In this document: piece after piece, positions 16,860-24,902 of the stretch | Layout of the letters: each line of letters opens with the position of its first letter | Position numbering within the stretch: position 1 is the first letter of the stretch | NCBI GenBank assembly: GCA_050179875.1 | Contig: JBFXES010000001.1 | Location: 9,900-73,899, forward strand | Origin: JALOAT01 sp050179875 | GTDB lineage: Bacteria; Pseudomonadota; Gammaproteobacteria; Thiohalomonadales; Thiohalomonadaceae | Length of the DNA: 64,000 nt | Direction: 5' to 3' | Made by a program: the position numbers and the translations under genes | The notes under the pieces: generated by a model | The model's database searches: none | Seen by the model: only the letters and a program-made list of their open reading frames with translations | What the model was told of the DNA's origin: nothing

Positions 16860-17649
16860 CATTCGCCAACGGAAGAAGGCCGTCGCAGGAGCCCACACCG
16901 TGGGCGAACGCCTTTCATCCGCGGCGGTGACCGAAGCCGCGTTCGCCGACGATGTCGGCTCCTACCGAAGCAGGCGGTTGTAGGAGCCCACACCGTGGGC
17001 GAACGCCTTTTATCCGCTGTGGCCTGTCGAACCGCGCGTTCGCCGACGATATCGGCTCCTACGGAAGCAGGCCGTTGTAGGAGCCCACACCGTGGGCGAA
17101 TGCCTTTCAGCCGCTGTGGCCTGTCGAACCGCGCATTCGCCGACGATGTCGGCTCCTACGGAAGAAGGCCGTCGTAGGAGCCCACACCGTGGGCGAATGC
17201 CTTTCAGCCGCTGTGGCCTGTCGAACCGCGCATTCGCCGACGATGTCGGCTCCTACGGAAGCAGGCGGTTGTAGGAGCCCACACCGTGGGCGAAGGCCTT
17301 TCAGCCGCCGTGGCTCACCGGCCGGCGCAATTCGCCGACGATGTCGGCTCCTACGGAAGCAGGCGGGTGTAGGAGCCCACACCGTGGGCGAATGCCTTTC
17401 AGCCGCCGTGGTTCACCGGACCCGCGCAATTCGCCGACGATATCGGCTCCTACGGAAGAAGGCCGTTGTAGGAGCCCACACCGTGGGCGAATGCCTTTCA
17501 GCCGCCGTGGCTCACCGGCCGGCGCAATTCGCCGACGATGTCGGCTCCTACGGAAGAAGGTGGGTTGTAGGAGCCCACACCGTGGGCGAATGCCTTTCAG
17601 CCGCTGTGGCCTGTCGAACCGCGCATTCGCCGACGATGTCGGCCCCTAC
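16860..17649. repeat. Tandem array of eight paired REP palindromes (family B, 96-99 bp period)
   Basis: Eight forward REPs begin at 16884, 16980, 17077, 17174, 17271, 17369, 17468 and 17567, each GTAGGAGCCCACACCGTGGG then CGAA (the first has CGCAG in place of GTAG). Between them sit inverted REPs of a sister type whose stem is GCCGAC-GAT-GTCGGC. GTAG heads face each other across a 14-base spacer; tails are joined by a conserved spacer of about 35 bases. The stem bases differ between the two types but stay paired. Lies between the convergent stops of pspAA and pspAB; no credible gene inside. Confidence 0.93.
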
Positions 17650-17669
17650 GGGGAACGCGTGTAGGCAAA

Positions 17670-18227
17670 TCAAAGCGGCATGTCCCACAGCGGGAACCAG
17701 CGTTCCTGCTCCTTTTCCAGCGGGAGCTCGTGTTCCATGAGCGATTGCAGCCGCAGCTCCGCCGCGTTGTCGCGCTGGTGTTCGCCGACGCCGGGCACGA
17801 GGGGATAGAAGGCAGCGCGCTTGTAGTTGTAGATCCAGTAGACCGGCTTCATGCCCTGCCGGAACGCGAACACCGCCGCCAGGAGCTGTTCGCCGAAACC
17901 GTGTTCCTGCAAGGTCAGGCTGGCCATGTGCATGGCTGCGATGAGGTCTTCCATGGCGGCGTTCTGCAGGACCACCCAGAGAAAGCCGTGGCCGTCGCGC
18001 AGGAAATCGACGCGCGTGTGGCCGTCGGCGAGGATGGCGCGCACTTCCGCCTCGGCCTCGGCAAAGCGCGTGGAACGTACCGGCCGCAGGCACACGCCGG
18101 CGCGGCCGGCAGGGGCGAGGCCCAGTTCGACGGTGAGCGTGACCGACGCGGTGGCCATGGCGAACAGCGGTTCGAGCGACGACTTCACCGGCCGTGAACG
18201 GCCGAGCAGCGCATCGAGCAGTCTCAT
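17670..18227 (-). CDS. pspAB: PspA-associated protein PspAB
   Basis: 185 residues. MRLLDALLGRSRPVK start, VCLRPVRSTRFAEAEAEVRA, GFGEQLLAAVFAF and WFPLWDMPL end all match PspAB. Start overlaps the htpX stop (ATGA), so the two are coupled. Family role is unknown beyond association with PspA and HtpX. No membrane segment; presumably cytoplasmic. Confidence 0.88.
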   Translation of the reverse strand: MRLLDALLGRSRPVKSSLEPLFAMATASVTLTVELGLAPAGRAGVCLRPVRSTRFAEAEAEVRAILADGHTRVDFLRDGHGFLWVVLQNAAMEDLIAAMHMASLTLQEHGFGEQLLAAVFAFRQGMKPVYWIYNYKRAAFYPLVPGVGEHQRDNAAELRLQSLMEHELPLEKEQERWFPLWDMPL

Positions 18228-19117
18228 CGCCCTTCCATCTGCCGCTCCAGCCGCCGCAGTTGCGCGAGCCGCTTGTCCAGCGGCGGATGGGTGGCGAACA
18301 ACTCGGACATCACGTCGCCGGTGGCGGCCGGGAAGATGAGGAAGGCGTTCATGGCTTCCACCTCGCGCAGGTCACGCGTGGGGATGCGCTGCAGATTGCC
18401 GCTGATCTTCACCAGCGCCGACGACAGCCGCGAGGGCGCGCCGGTGATCACCGCCGCGCCGCGGTCCGCCGCCAGTTCGCGATAGCGCGACAGGGCGCGG
18501 ATGAGAAAGAAGCTGATCACCCACACCGCCAGCGAGGCCAGGTAAACCAACGCGACGCCCGCCGCGTTCTGCCGGCGTCCGCCGAAGGCGCCGGCCCACA
18601 TCAGGCGGCGCATGAGCAGTTGCGCCAAGGTGGCGAAAAAGCTGGCGAGGGTGATCACCATGACGTCGCGATGGCGCACATGACTCAGCTCGTGGGCCAG
18701 CACCGCCTCGAGCTCACCCGCATCGAGACGCTGCAGCAGACCGGTGGTGACGGCCACCACCGCGGCCTTGGGACTGCGGCCGGTGGCGAAGGCATTGGGC
18801 AAGGAGGTGTTCACCACGGCGATGCGCGGCTTGGGCAGATCCGCCAGCGCGCACAGCCTCTCCACCGTGGCATGCAGGTCAGGCGCCTCTTCGGGCGTCA
18901 CCTCGCGCGCCCCCATGGACCACAGCACGATGCGATCGGAGTAGTAATACTGCAAGCCGAGCAGCACCGCCGCGATGAGCACTACGCCGGCCATGGACAT
19001 GCCGCTGCTCCAAAGCACGGCGATGAAGCCGAGGTAGAGCGCGGCGAGGAGGAACATCACCACCAGCATGCGCACGGTGAGCTGCTTGTCTTCCGCGTAC
19101 CAGTGGGGCCTTGCCAT
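18224..19117 (-). CDS. htpX: HtpX-family membrane zinc metalloprotease
   Basis: 297 residues from ATG 19117. Two N-terminal helices (about 17-60), zinc motif HELSH (142-146), a second helix pair (about 155-205) and the third ligand Glu in RELAADR. HtpX degrades misfolded inner-membrane proteins. Here it heads an operon with pspAB and is preceded by a c-di-GMP-I riboswitch with a terminator about 70 bases upstream of the start. Confidence 0.93.
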   Translation of the reverse strand: MARPHWYAEDKQLTVRMLVVMFLLAALYLGFIAVLWSSGMSMAGVVLIAAVLLGLQYYYSDRIVLWSMGAREVTPEEAPDLHATVERLCALADLPKPRIAVVNTSLPNAFATGRSPKAAVVAVTTGLLQRLDAGELEAVLAHELSHVRHRDVMVITLASFFATLAQLLMRRLMWAGAFGGRRQNAAGVALVYLASLAVWVISFFLIRALSRYRELAADRGAAVITGAPSRLSSALVKISGNLQRIPTRDLREVEAMNAFLIFPAATGDVMSELFATHPPLDKRLAQLRRLERQMEGR

Positions 19118-19184
19118 GGTGATTTCCCGCGGCGACCGCGCCGTTGATCGGAGTATAGAGAGCGGCGGCGCGCCTTCGCGGCGC

Positions 19185-19210
19185 AAAAAAGCGCCGCCTG
19201 TGTCGGCGGC
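19185..19210 (-). terminator. Terminator hairpin of the riboswitch expression platform
   Basis: Read on the minus strand: GCCGCC-GACACA-GGCGGC followed by GC and six T (19190-19185). An overlapping alternative hairpin GCGGCGC-TTTTTT-GCGCCGC would place the T run in a loop, so terminator and antiterminator folds are mutually exclusive. Sits between the aptamer (ending 19231) and htpX (19117). Confidence 0.75.
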
Positions 19211-19230
19211 CGTACCAAAGGAGAGTGGAG

Positions 19231-19336
19231 GAGGCTGGCAGCCCCGCGATCCTAGAAAGTTAGTCCCGAAGGACGCATCCCTTAGACCGGTGGCTTTGCG
19301 CCCTTGTCTTTCAACAAGTTTGCCTTTATCAGCCTC
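19231..19336 (-). promoter_or_regulatory. c-di-GMP-I (GEMM) riboswitch upstream of htpX-pspAB
   Basis: On the minus strand the RNA has P1 stem GAGGCUG (19336-19330) paired with CAGCCUC (19237-19231). Inside lie GGCAAAC, a CUUGUU-GAAA-GACAAG hairpin with a GNRA loop, the near-invariant GCGCAAAGCCACCGGUCUAA, and the 3' AGGAUCGCGGGGCUGCC. These line up with the Vc2 class-I c-di-GMP aptamer (GGCAAACC, GAAA loop, GACGCAAAGCC, AGGUAGCGGGGUUACC). It should sense cyclic di-GMP and control htpX and pspAB through the downstream terminator. Confidence 0.92.
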
Positions 19337-19511
19337 ATCTTGAGCCTAGGCGGTCGCGCTCCGTCCTCCATGAACACTCCGCGGAAAAACCGCCCACGCG
19401 ATTGCGCAGGACCCTTCAAGCGATTGACGACCACGCCCCGCGCCGTGGTGGCGCCGACCCGGCGTCTTGCAGCAGAATTCACCCGCCAGACCGAGAACGC
19501 CCCGGGGAATC
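19337..19511. other. Divergent upstream region between riboswitch and transglycosylase gene
   Basis: Should contain the minus-strand promoter of the riboswitch transcript and the plus-strand promoter of the next gene. No strong consensus pair was found. Small open frames here are unsupported. Confidence 0.4.
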
Positions 19512-20111
19512 ATGCGTCCACTGATCACGCTCATCGCCGTCACACTGCTCGCAGGCTGCACCACGGCGCCGCCGCGCAACCTGGACAATTCCTGCGCCAT
19601 TTTCGAGGAATACCGGGGCTGGTATCGCGCCACCAAACGGGTGCAGGAGAAATACGGTCTGCCCCAGCACGTGCAGCTCGCCATCGTGCATCAGGAATCC
19701 CGCTTCAACGCCGACGCGAAGACGCCGCGCCGTTATCTGCTGGGCTTCATTCCCTGGCGGCGCGCCTCCACCGCCTACGGCTACGCGCAGGTGAAGGACG
19801 AGACCTGGTCCTGGTACCAGCGCAAGAGCGGCAACTGGATGGCCTCGCGCGACGATTTCGCCGACGCGGTGGAATTCATCGGCTGGTACAGCGACATCAG
19901 CCAGCGCACCCTGGGGATCTCCAAATGGGATGCGCGTCGGCAATACCTCGCCTATCACGAGGGTCACGGCGGTTATCAGCGCAAGACCTATCTGAAGAAA
20001 CCCTGGCTGATGGACGTGGCGCGCAAGGTCGAGGCACGCGCGGCGCGCTACAACGCGCAACTGAAGACCTGCCGCGCGGAGCTGGAAGGACCGTGGTGGT
20101 GGCCGTTCTGA
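19512..20111 (+). CDS. SLT-fold lytic transglycosylase-like lipoprotein
   Basis: 199 residues from ATG 19512. Lipobox LAGC near residue 16. The catalytic Glu lies in AIVHQESRFNADAKTPRR (E62), followed by AYGYAQVKDETW and AYHEGHGGY, matching the goose-lysozyme/SLT fold. Likely outer-membrane anchored and cleaves peptidoglycan, as with E. coli EmtA-type enzymes, though length and spacing suit the 'transglycosylase SLT domain' small group. Confidence 0.88.
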   Translation: MRPLITLIAVTLLAGCTTAPPRNLDNSCAIFEEYRGWYRATKRVQEKYGLPQHVQLAIVHQESRFNADAKTPRRYLLGFIPWRRASTAYGYAQVKDETWSWYQRKSGNWMASRDDFADAVEFIGWYSDISQRTLGISKWDARRQYLAYHEGHGGYQRKTYLKKPWLMDVARKVEARAARYNAQLKTCRAELEGPWWWPF

Positions 20112-20144
20112 GGACGCGGCGGGGCATGGCCCCGCCGCTGTGCA

Positions 20145-20987
20145 TCACTTGAGGGTCTTGCCTTCGAACACCAGGGCCTGGCCCGGTTCGATGACGCGCG
20201 CGCCCACGCGCAGCCGCCCGGCCTCGGCCACGAAGGCCTTCATGTCCTGCGCCAGCAGGGGGAAGGTGCCCCAGTGCATGGGCACGGCGGTGCGGGCGCC
20301 CACGGCCTTGGCCGCACGGGCCGCCACCTCGGGTCCCATGGTGAAGTGCCCGCCTGCCGAGAGCAGGGCGAGGTCGGGCGCATAGCGCTCGCCGATGTAC
20401 TGCATGTCGGAGAAATAGTCCGTGTCGCCCGTGTGGTAGATCACCGGGCCGCCCTCGATGCTCACCACGAAACCGGCGGGAGTGCCCGCGTACACCACGG
20501 CCGGCGCATTGGGGTCCTTTTCCGCCAGCGGGTTGTCCATGCCGGCGGAATGCCTGGCGTCCGTCATGGCCACGCGCACCTCGCCGTCGGCGATGCGGAT
20601 CTCGCCGCCCATGTTCATCATGGTGGGCATGCCGAACTGGCCCTCCGGGTAGCCGCGCAGCTTCACCATCTGCCGGCCCAGTTCGGGCATGGCGACCAGC
20701 GTGGCGCCGGTCTTCTTCGCCAGGTCGGCGGCGTCGGCGATGTGATCGGTATGGCCGTGCGTGAGCAGGATGTAATCCACCCGCTTCACCTGCGCCAGCG
20801 GGTCCTTGCCCCCTGCGGCCGCGGGATTCTTCGGGTTCTTGAGCCAGGGGTCGATCATGAGCACGGCGCCCTTGGGGGTGACCACCTCGAAGGTGGCGTG
20901 GCCGTGCCAGATCACGCGCGTCTCTGCGGCGAAACCGGCTGCGCACCAGCCGAGCGCGATGACAAGGAGTGCTACACGTTTACGCAT
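20145..20987 (-). CDS. Exported metallo-beta-lactamase-fold hydrolase (UPF0173/UlaG-like)
   Basis: 280 residues with a signal peptide (about 1-21). The zinc motif LLTHGHTDHI and further ligands in HSAG, HTGDTDYF and PMHWGTFP match the UPF0173 metal-dependent hydrolase group. That group is normally cytoplasmic, so the leader (RKRVALLVIALGWCAAGFAAE) is notable. Substrate unknown. Convergent with the transglycosylase gene. Confidence 0.9.
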   Translation of the reverse strand: MRKRVALLVIALGWCAAGFAAETRVIWHGHATFEVVTPKGAVLMIDPWLKNPKNPAAAGGKDPLAQVKRVDYILLTHGHTDHIADAADLAKKTGATLVAMPELGRQMVKLRGYPEGQFGMPTMMNMGGEIRIADGEVRVAMTDARHSAGMDNPLAEKDPNAPAVVYAGTPAGFVVSIEGGPVIYHTGDTDYFSDMQYIGERYAPDLALLSAGGHFTMGPEVAARAAKAVGARTAVPMHWGTFPLLAQDMKAFVAEAGRLRVGARVIEPGQALVFEGKTLK

Positions 20988-21062
20988 GGTCCCTCTCCGG
21001 ATTGTTGTTGTGAGAGAAGAACATAGCAGCGGCCCGGACTAACGTGAAGCGGGAGAACGGTC

Positions 21063-21417
21063 ATGGACATGCGACGGTGCTCGGCGCGCGAGGTGCTCGA
21101 TGATCACCTGGAACTGGCCAGGTCCTGGGACTTCGAAGGGGATTTGGTCCGCGGAGGACATCGTGCTTCTGACGAGCTACGGCGTGTTCCGCGGGCTGGA
21201 GGGCGTGCGTGCGAAGGTGCGTTTGCTGAACGAGCACTTGCCGGGCGGACGCTGGACCTATCGCACCGTGATGGCGGACGGCGAGATGGGTTTCCTTGAA
21301 TGGACTGCGGAGGCGGACAACGGCGCGCGCGTGGAAGACGGCGCCGACTCCTACCTGATTCGCGACGGCCGCATCCATGCCATGACCATCCACTACACGG
21401 TGCTGCCGCCGCGCTGA
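21063..21417 (+). pseudogene. SnoaL-like (NTF2-fold) gene with an internal frameshift
   Basis: The first part reads in one frame as MDMRRCSAREVLDDHLELARSWDFEGDLV (21063 to about 21149). The rest, AEDIVLLTSYGVFRGLEGV...ARVEDGADSYLIRDGRI, continues in the next frame to 21417. Together they would form one compact NTF2-fold protein of about 118 residues, with a short stretch missing between DLV and AEDIV, consistent with a small non-triplet deletion near 21150-21160. Either a decayed gene or an assembly error. Confidence 0.72.
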
Positions 21418-21463
21418 ATCACGGCGCGGGAGCCACGTGCGCCGCGGCTCCCGCGCTTCGCCG

Positions 21464-21916
21464 TCAACGGCCGAACAGACGGCTCCACCAGGACCGCTTG
21501 GCGGGCTCGGCCACGCCGCGGCTCAGGAAATAGGGGCCGTACAGATTGTCCGACTCGATGATGTGATGGGTCAGCCAGCCCTTGAGGAAATGCAGCAGTT
21601 CGAAACTGATGGCGTGGCTGCCCGCATCGAGCTTGGCTTGCAGGTCCTGCACCTGGGCGATCAGGTCCTCGTGCTGGGCCTTGTGGACTTCGTAGTCCGG
21701 GTAGTTGGTCGCGCGCATCAGGCTCTCTTCCGTGGCGAAATGAACGCGCGTGTATTCCGCGATTTCGTTGAGGATGGGGCGTGTCACCGAGGAGCCGCGT
21801 TGTTCGGTGATGGCCTCGTGCATCCGGTTCAGCATCTCCACCAGCTTCTTGTGCTGGTCGTCGATCTCCGCAATTCCGACGCTCAGTTCATCGGACCACT
21901 CTACAAGCTTTGTCAT
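21464..21916 (-). CDS. Bacteriohemerythrin
   Basis: 150 residues from ATG 21916. The di-iron ligand set is complete: H22, H59, E63, H78, H82, H117/118 and D123 (motifs DDQHKKLVEMLN, HFATEESLM, HKAQHEDLI, HHIIESD). Single-domain hemerythrins bind O2 reversibly, serving oxygen delivery or sensing in microaerobic bacteria. A short C-terminal tail ends WWSRLFGR. Monocistronic. Confidence 0.94.
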   Translation of the reverse strand: MTKLVEWSDELSVGIAEIDDQHKKLVEMLNRMHEAITEQRGSSVTRPILNEIAEYTRVHFATEESLMRATNYPDYEVHKAQHEDLIAQVQDLQAKLDAGSHAISFELLHFLKGWLTHHIIESDNLYGPYFLSRGVAEPAKRSWWSRLFGR

Positions 21917-22242
21917 GGCGGGCCTCCGCTCGTGCCTACGTGCCCGCGCATTATGCTTCCCGCGCTGGGGCGAAGCGCGAAGGCGATCACTCTTGGCGCA
22001 AAGCCGTCGCGCCAGCGGCACGGCAGTGAAGGAAATGGTGAGACAAATACCGCCTGGTTCGTTATTCTCTCAGGACTTGTAAAAATATGTGTGGCGCGGG
22101 ACTGCGAAACAGCCTATAGTTGCCGTTGCTTACAGATCGTGTTATTGGCAGTTTAAGCAGTTCCCTCCCGGTTACTTCTCGAATTCCATTGCATAGCCTG
22201 TACGCAATCCCTCATTTTCATTTTTTCAAGAAGGTATTAGTC
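21917..22242. other. Promoter and long leader of the cold-shock gene
   Basis: No gene in 326 bases. The 3' portion should be the 5' UTR of csp, typical of cspA-like genes whose leader folds differently at low temperature; AAGGTATTAGTC before the ATG holds the ribosome-binding site (AAGG). Local base composition is AT-rich (22075-22240) compared with neighbours. Also contains the minus-strand hemerythrin promoter. Confidence 0.5.
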
Positions 22243-22446
22243 ATGGCGACAGGTGTCGTGAAGTGGTTCAACGAAGCCAAGGGCTACGGTTTCATCACCC
22301 AGGACGACGGCGGTCCCGACGTGTTCGCGCACTTCAGCGCGATCCAGGGCACCGGTTTCAAGACCCTGCAGGAAGGCAAGGCGGTGCGTTTCGACGTGAC
22401 CACCGGCCCCAAGGGTCCCCAGGCCAGCAACATCGTCGTGATCTGA
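22243..22446 (+). CDS. Cold-shock domain protein (CspA family)
   Basis: 67 residues. GVVKWFNEAKGYGFITQDDGGPDVFAHF carries both RNA-binding motifs (KGYGFI and VFAHF) of the OB-fold CspA family; acts as RNA chaperone. Single gene with a long AT-rich leader and a strong terminator. Confidence 0.97.
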   Translation: MATGVVKWFNEAKGYGFITQDDGGPDVFAHFSAIQGTGFKTLQEGKAVRFDVTTGPKGPQASNIVVI

Positions 22447-22468
22447 TCACGACGGGTGCCTGACCCCG

Positions 22469-22500
22469 AAAACCCCGCTTCGGCGGGGTTTTCTTTTTTT
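22469..22500 (+). terminator. Rho-independent terminator of csp
   Basis: AAAACCCCGC-TTCG-GCGGGGTTTT stem-loop with UUCG tetraloop (22469-22492), then CTTTTTTT. Textbook form, 22 bases after the csp stop. Also lies just before the sohB stop on the other strand. Confidence 0.95.
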
Positions 22501-22506
22501 CGCTGC

Positions 22507-23448
22507 TTACGGGCGCCACCAGGGCGGGCTGCGCTCCGCGCCGTAGTGCACCTCGTATAGCTCGGCGCGCCGGCTGGCCTCCAGCAGGTAGTCGTCCGAG
22601 GTCTGCAGGTCGTCCACCAGGCCCAGTTCCAGCGCGCGGCTGCCGTGCCAGTATTCGCCGGTGGCCACTTTCTCCAGGTCCAGTTGAGGCCGGTAGCGGG
22701 CCACGAATTCCTTGAACAGCCGATGGATGTCGTCGATCTTGCCCTGGAAGTGGCGCTTGCCCTCAGGGGTGTTCTCGGCGAACAGGGTGACCGTGCGCTT
22801 GAAATCGCCGGCCTTGAACAGCTCCACGTCGATGTCGTGCCGCTTGAGCAGGCGGTGGAAATTGGGCAGCTGCCCCACCACGCCGATGGAGCCCACCACG
22901 GCGAAGGGCGCTGCCAGCAGCCGGTTGGCCACGCAGGCCATCATGTAGCCGCCGCTGGCCGCCACGGTATCCACGCACACGGTGAGAGGGATGTCCTTGT
23001 CGCGGATGCGCGTCAGTTGCGAGGCGGCCAGGCCGTAGGGGGCCACCATGCCGCCGAGGCTTTCCAGCCGCAACACCACCTCGTCCCCGGGCCGGGCCAC
23101 CAGCAGCACGGCGGTGACCGACTCGCGCAGGGTGGCCACCGCGCTCGCCTTCATGTCGCCCCGGAAGTCGAGCACGAACAGGCGGCAGGGCCCGCGCCCG
23201 GGCGCTTTGGCCTCGCGCTTCCATGCCCGGATGGCGCGCCGGTAATCGGCCCCGGAGAGCATGGCCGCTTCGATGCGCTGGGCCATGAGGCGGTAGCGGT
23301 GGTTGAGGTGGCGCACCTGCAGGCGCTCGCGGGCGCGTTCGCGTCCTCGCGCAAACAGGCGCATGAGGGCCTGGGCCGCAAGCAGCACGGCGAGCACGAC
23401 GGTGGCGCTCTTGGCAAGGAACAATGCGTACTGGGCGAAGGGGTCCAT
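22507..23448 (-). CDS. sohB: SohB-like S49 family inner-membrane peptidase
   Basis: 313 residues. One N-terminal helix (about 10-30), then a ClpP-like serine-lysine dyad fold: nucleophile Ser in DTVAASGGYMMAC and general-base Lys in the region after VVGSIGVVGQLPNFHRLLKRH. RLESLGGMV is the oxyanion segment. SohB is a periplasm-facing signal-peptide-peptidase relative. Monocistronic. Confidence 0.93.
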   Translation of the reverse strand: MDPFAQYALFLAKSATVVLAVLLAAQALMRLFARGRERARERLQVRHLNHRYRLMAQRIEAAMLSGADYRRAIRAWKREAKAPGRGPCRLFVLDFRGDMKASAVATLRESVTAVLLVARPGDEVVLRLESLGGMVAPYGLAASQLTRIRDKDIPLTVCVDTVAASGGYMMACVANRLLAAPFAVVGSIGVVGQLPNFHRLLKRHDIDVELFKAGDFKRTVTLFAENTPEGKRHFQGKIDDIHRLFKEFVARYRPQLDLEKVATGEYWHGSRALELGLVDDLQTSDDYLLEASRRAELYEVHYGAERSPPWWRP

Positions 23449-23628
23449 CCCGACTCCCCCGACGACGGCACCCAGGAAGCTTAGCCCGGGCCGCCCGGGA
23501 TCCCGTGGAAAAAGCCGATTGGTTCACAAAGCCGCCGCGATGACCAGCTTAGAAACGCGGCCGCCTTCCGGTAGAGTGGTGCCTCAAAAACCAACTGCCA
23601 CACCCACCTTCCCCTCGGCCCCAAGACA

Positions 23629-24405
23629 ATGATGACACTGGATGTTTCCAGCCTTTCCATGCCGGTGGCGGCGCTCATCGCCTCGCTCATCGGCGCCACC
23701 GCCACCATCACGGCGTCACTGATCCAGTTGCGCATCGCCTGGCGCAAGGAGATCAAGGCGCGCGAGAGCCGCGCGCCGGTCACCAAGAAGACCCGCCGTG
23801 GACCCGTGGCCGCGGTGCTGGTGCTGACGGTGGCGTCCGCGGTGGGCGGTTTCGCGTTGTCGCAGTATTTCACGACCCGCGGCCGCGAGGCGGCACTGTC
23901 CATGGAAGCGGAGCTGCGCGCGCGCCTCGCCCAGCTGGACCAACTGGCGGCGCGCCTGGAACGCGCCAGCGGCGCGCACGACGAGGCGGACGCACCGCCG
24001 GCGGCGACGCCGGCTGCGCAGGACCACAGCGTGATCGCCGCAGTGACGCTGGCGGCCTGCGTGGTGCGCTCCGGGGCGGATGAGCTGCCGTGCAGCGAGG
24101 CCGATGCCGAGCGCGTGACGCTGTGTGCCGGGCTGCCGCCCGGCACACGGCCCGTCGCGGTGGAGCGCTACGTGCGCGAACAGGATGACCCGAGCCCCTG
24201 GTCACAGGCGCAGCTCGCGCCGGGCGAGCACCCCGTCAACGGCCGCGTCGTGGGCGAGCCCGGCCCGGGCGCCGATCCGCAGACCGTCTGCCAGGAGTTC
24301 ATGCACTGGGGCTCCACCGGCCGCACCGCGCGCCTGCGCGTGAGCTACACCGACGCGCCGCTCCCGGTGCAGCAGGTGGTGGTGGAGAGCGCGGCCGGGC
24401 AATGA
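23629..24405 (+). CDS. Hypothetical membrane-anchored protein
   Basis: 258 residues. Two hydrophobic segments (about 12-32, ending IQLRIAWRKEIKARE, and about 58-78), a Glu/Arg coiled coil (about 85-115), a proline/alanine linker, then a Cys-containing domain (CVVRSGADELPC, TLCAGLPPGTRPV). Not recognised. The C-terminal domain is probably periplasmic given two helices and Cys pairs. Confidence 0.65.
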   Translation: MMTLDVSSLSMPVAALIASLIGATATITASLIQLRIAWRKEIKARESRAPVTKKTRRGPVAAVLVLTVASAVGGFALSQYFTTRGREAALSMEAELRARLAQLDQLAARLERASGAHDEADAPPAATPAAQDHSVIAAVTLAACVVRSGADELPCSEADAERVTLCAGLPPGTRPVAVERYVREQDDPSPWSQAQLAPGEHPVNGRVVGEPGPGADPQTVCQEFMHWGSTGRTARLRVSYTDAPLPVQQVVVESAAGQ

Positions 24406-24464
24406 ACATGCGCGAGAGGCGTTGCCCCCTTTTCTTTGCCGGCGTGATTCCCTAGCCTGCCGTC

Positions 24465-24824
24465 ATGCCCATTCTCCTCTTCAGGCTCAACGGCGTTCCC
24501 GAGGACGAAGCCGACGATGTGCGGGAACTGCTGGCCACCCACGGTATCGAGTTCTACGAAACCAACGGCGGACGCTTCGGCATCTCTCTGGCTGCGATCT
24601 GGTTGCGCGATGACTCCGGCGACCTCGCCCGCGCGCGGCAGTTGATCGACGCCTATCAGGACGAGCGCGCGCAGCGGGCGCGCAGCGAGTATGCGGCGCT
24701 GTGCGAGGCCGGGCGCAACGAGACCTTGCTGGATCGCTTGCGCCTGCACCCGCTGCGCGCCGTGGGCTACGCCGCCGTCATCCTGTTCATCCTCTGGTTC
24801 TCCCTGGCGCCGTTCTTTCCGTGA
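24465..24824 (+). CDS. DUF6164-type small membrane protein
   Basis: 119 residues. N-terminal LLFRLNGVPEDEADDVRELLATHGIEFYET is a DUF6164 signature (a signal-transduction-like alpha/beta fold), with one C-terminal helix (about 98-117). Common in gammaproteobacteria, role unknown. Confidence 0.8.
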   Translation: MPILLFRLNGVPEDEADDVRELLATHGIEFYETNGGRFGISLAAIWLRDDSGDLARARQLIDAYQDERAQRARSEYAALCEAGRNETLLDRLRLHPLRAVGYAAVILFILWFSLAPFFP

Positions 24825-24902
24825 TCGGCGACAGCGTGCGCCCGTCACACCGCGCGTTGCCCGTGTGGAAAAAGCCTGGCTGCTGACTTAACGTTCCGCA
24901 TC

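Noticed and set aside
16860..17649. CRISPR array interpretation of the 97-bp tandem repeats
   Set aside because: Spacers are near-identical from unit to unit, units are palindromic doublets with GTAG heads, and no cas genes are nearby.
17189..17740. Open frame encoding repeated MGECLSAAV... peptides
   Set aside because: It arises from translating the REP array, and several frames give similar repeats.
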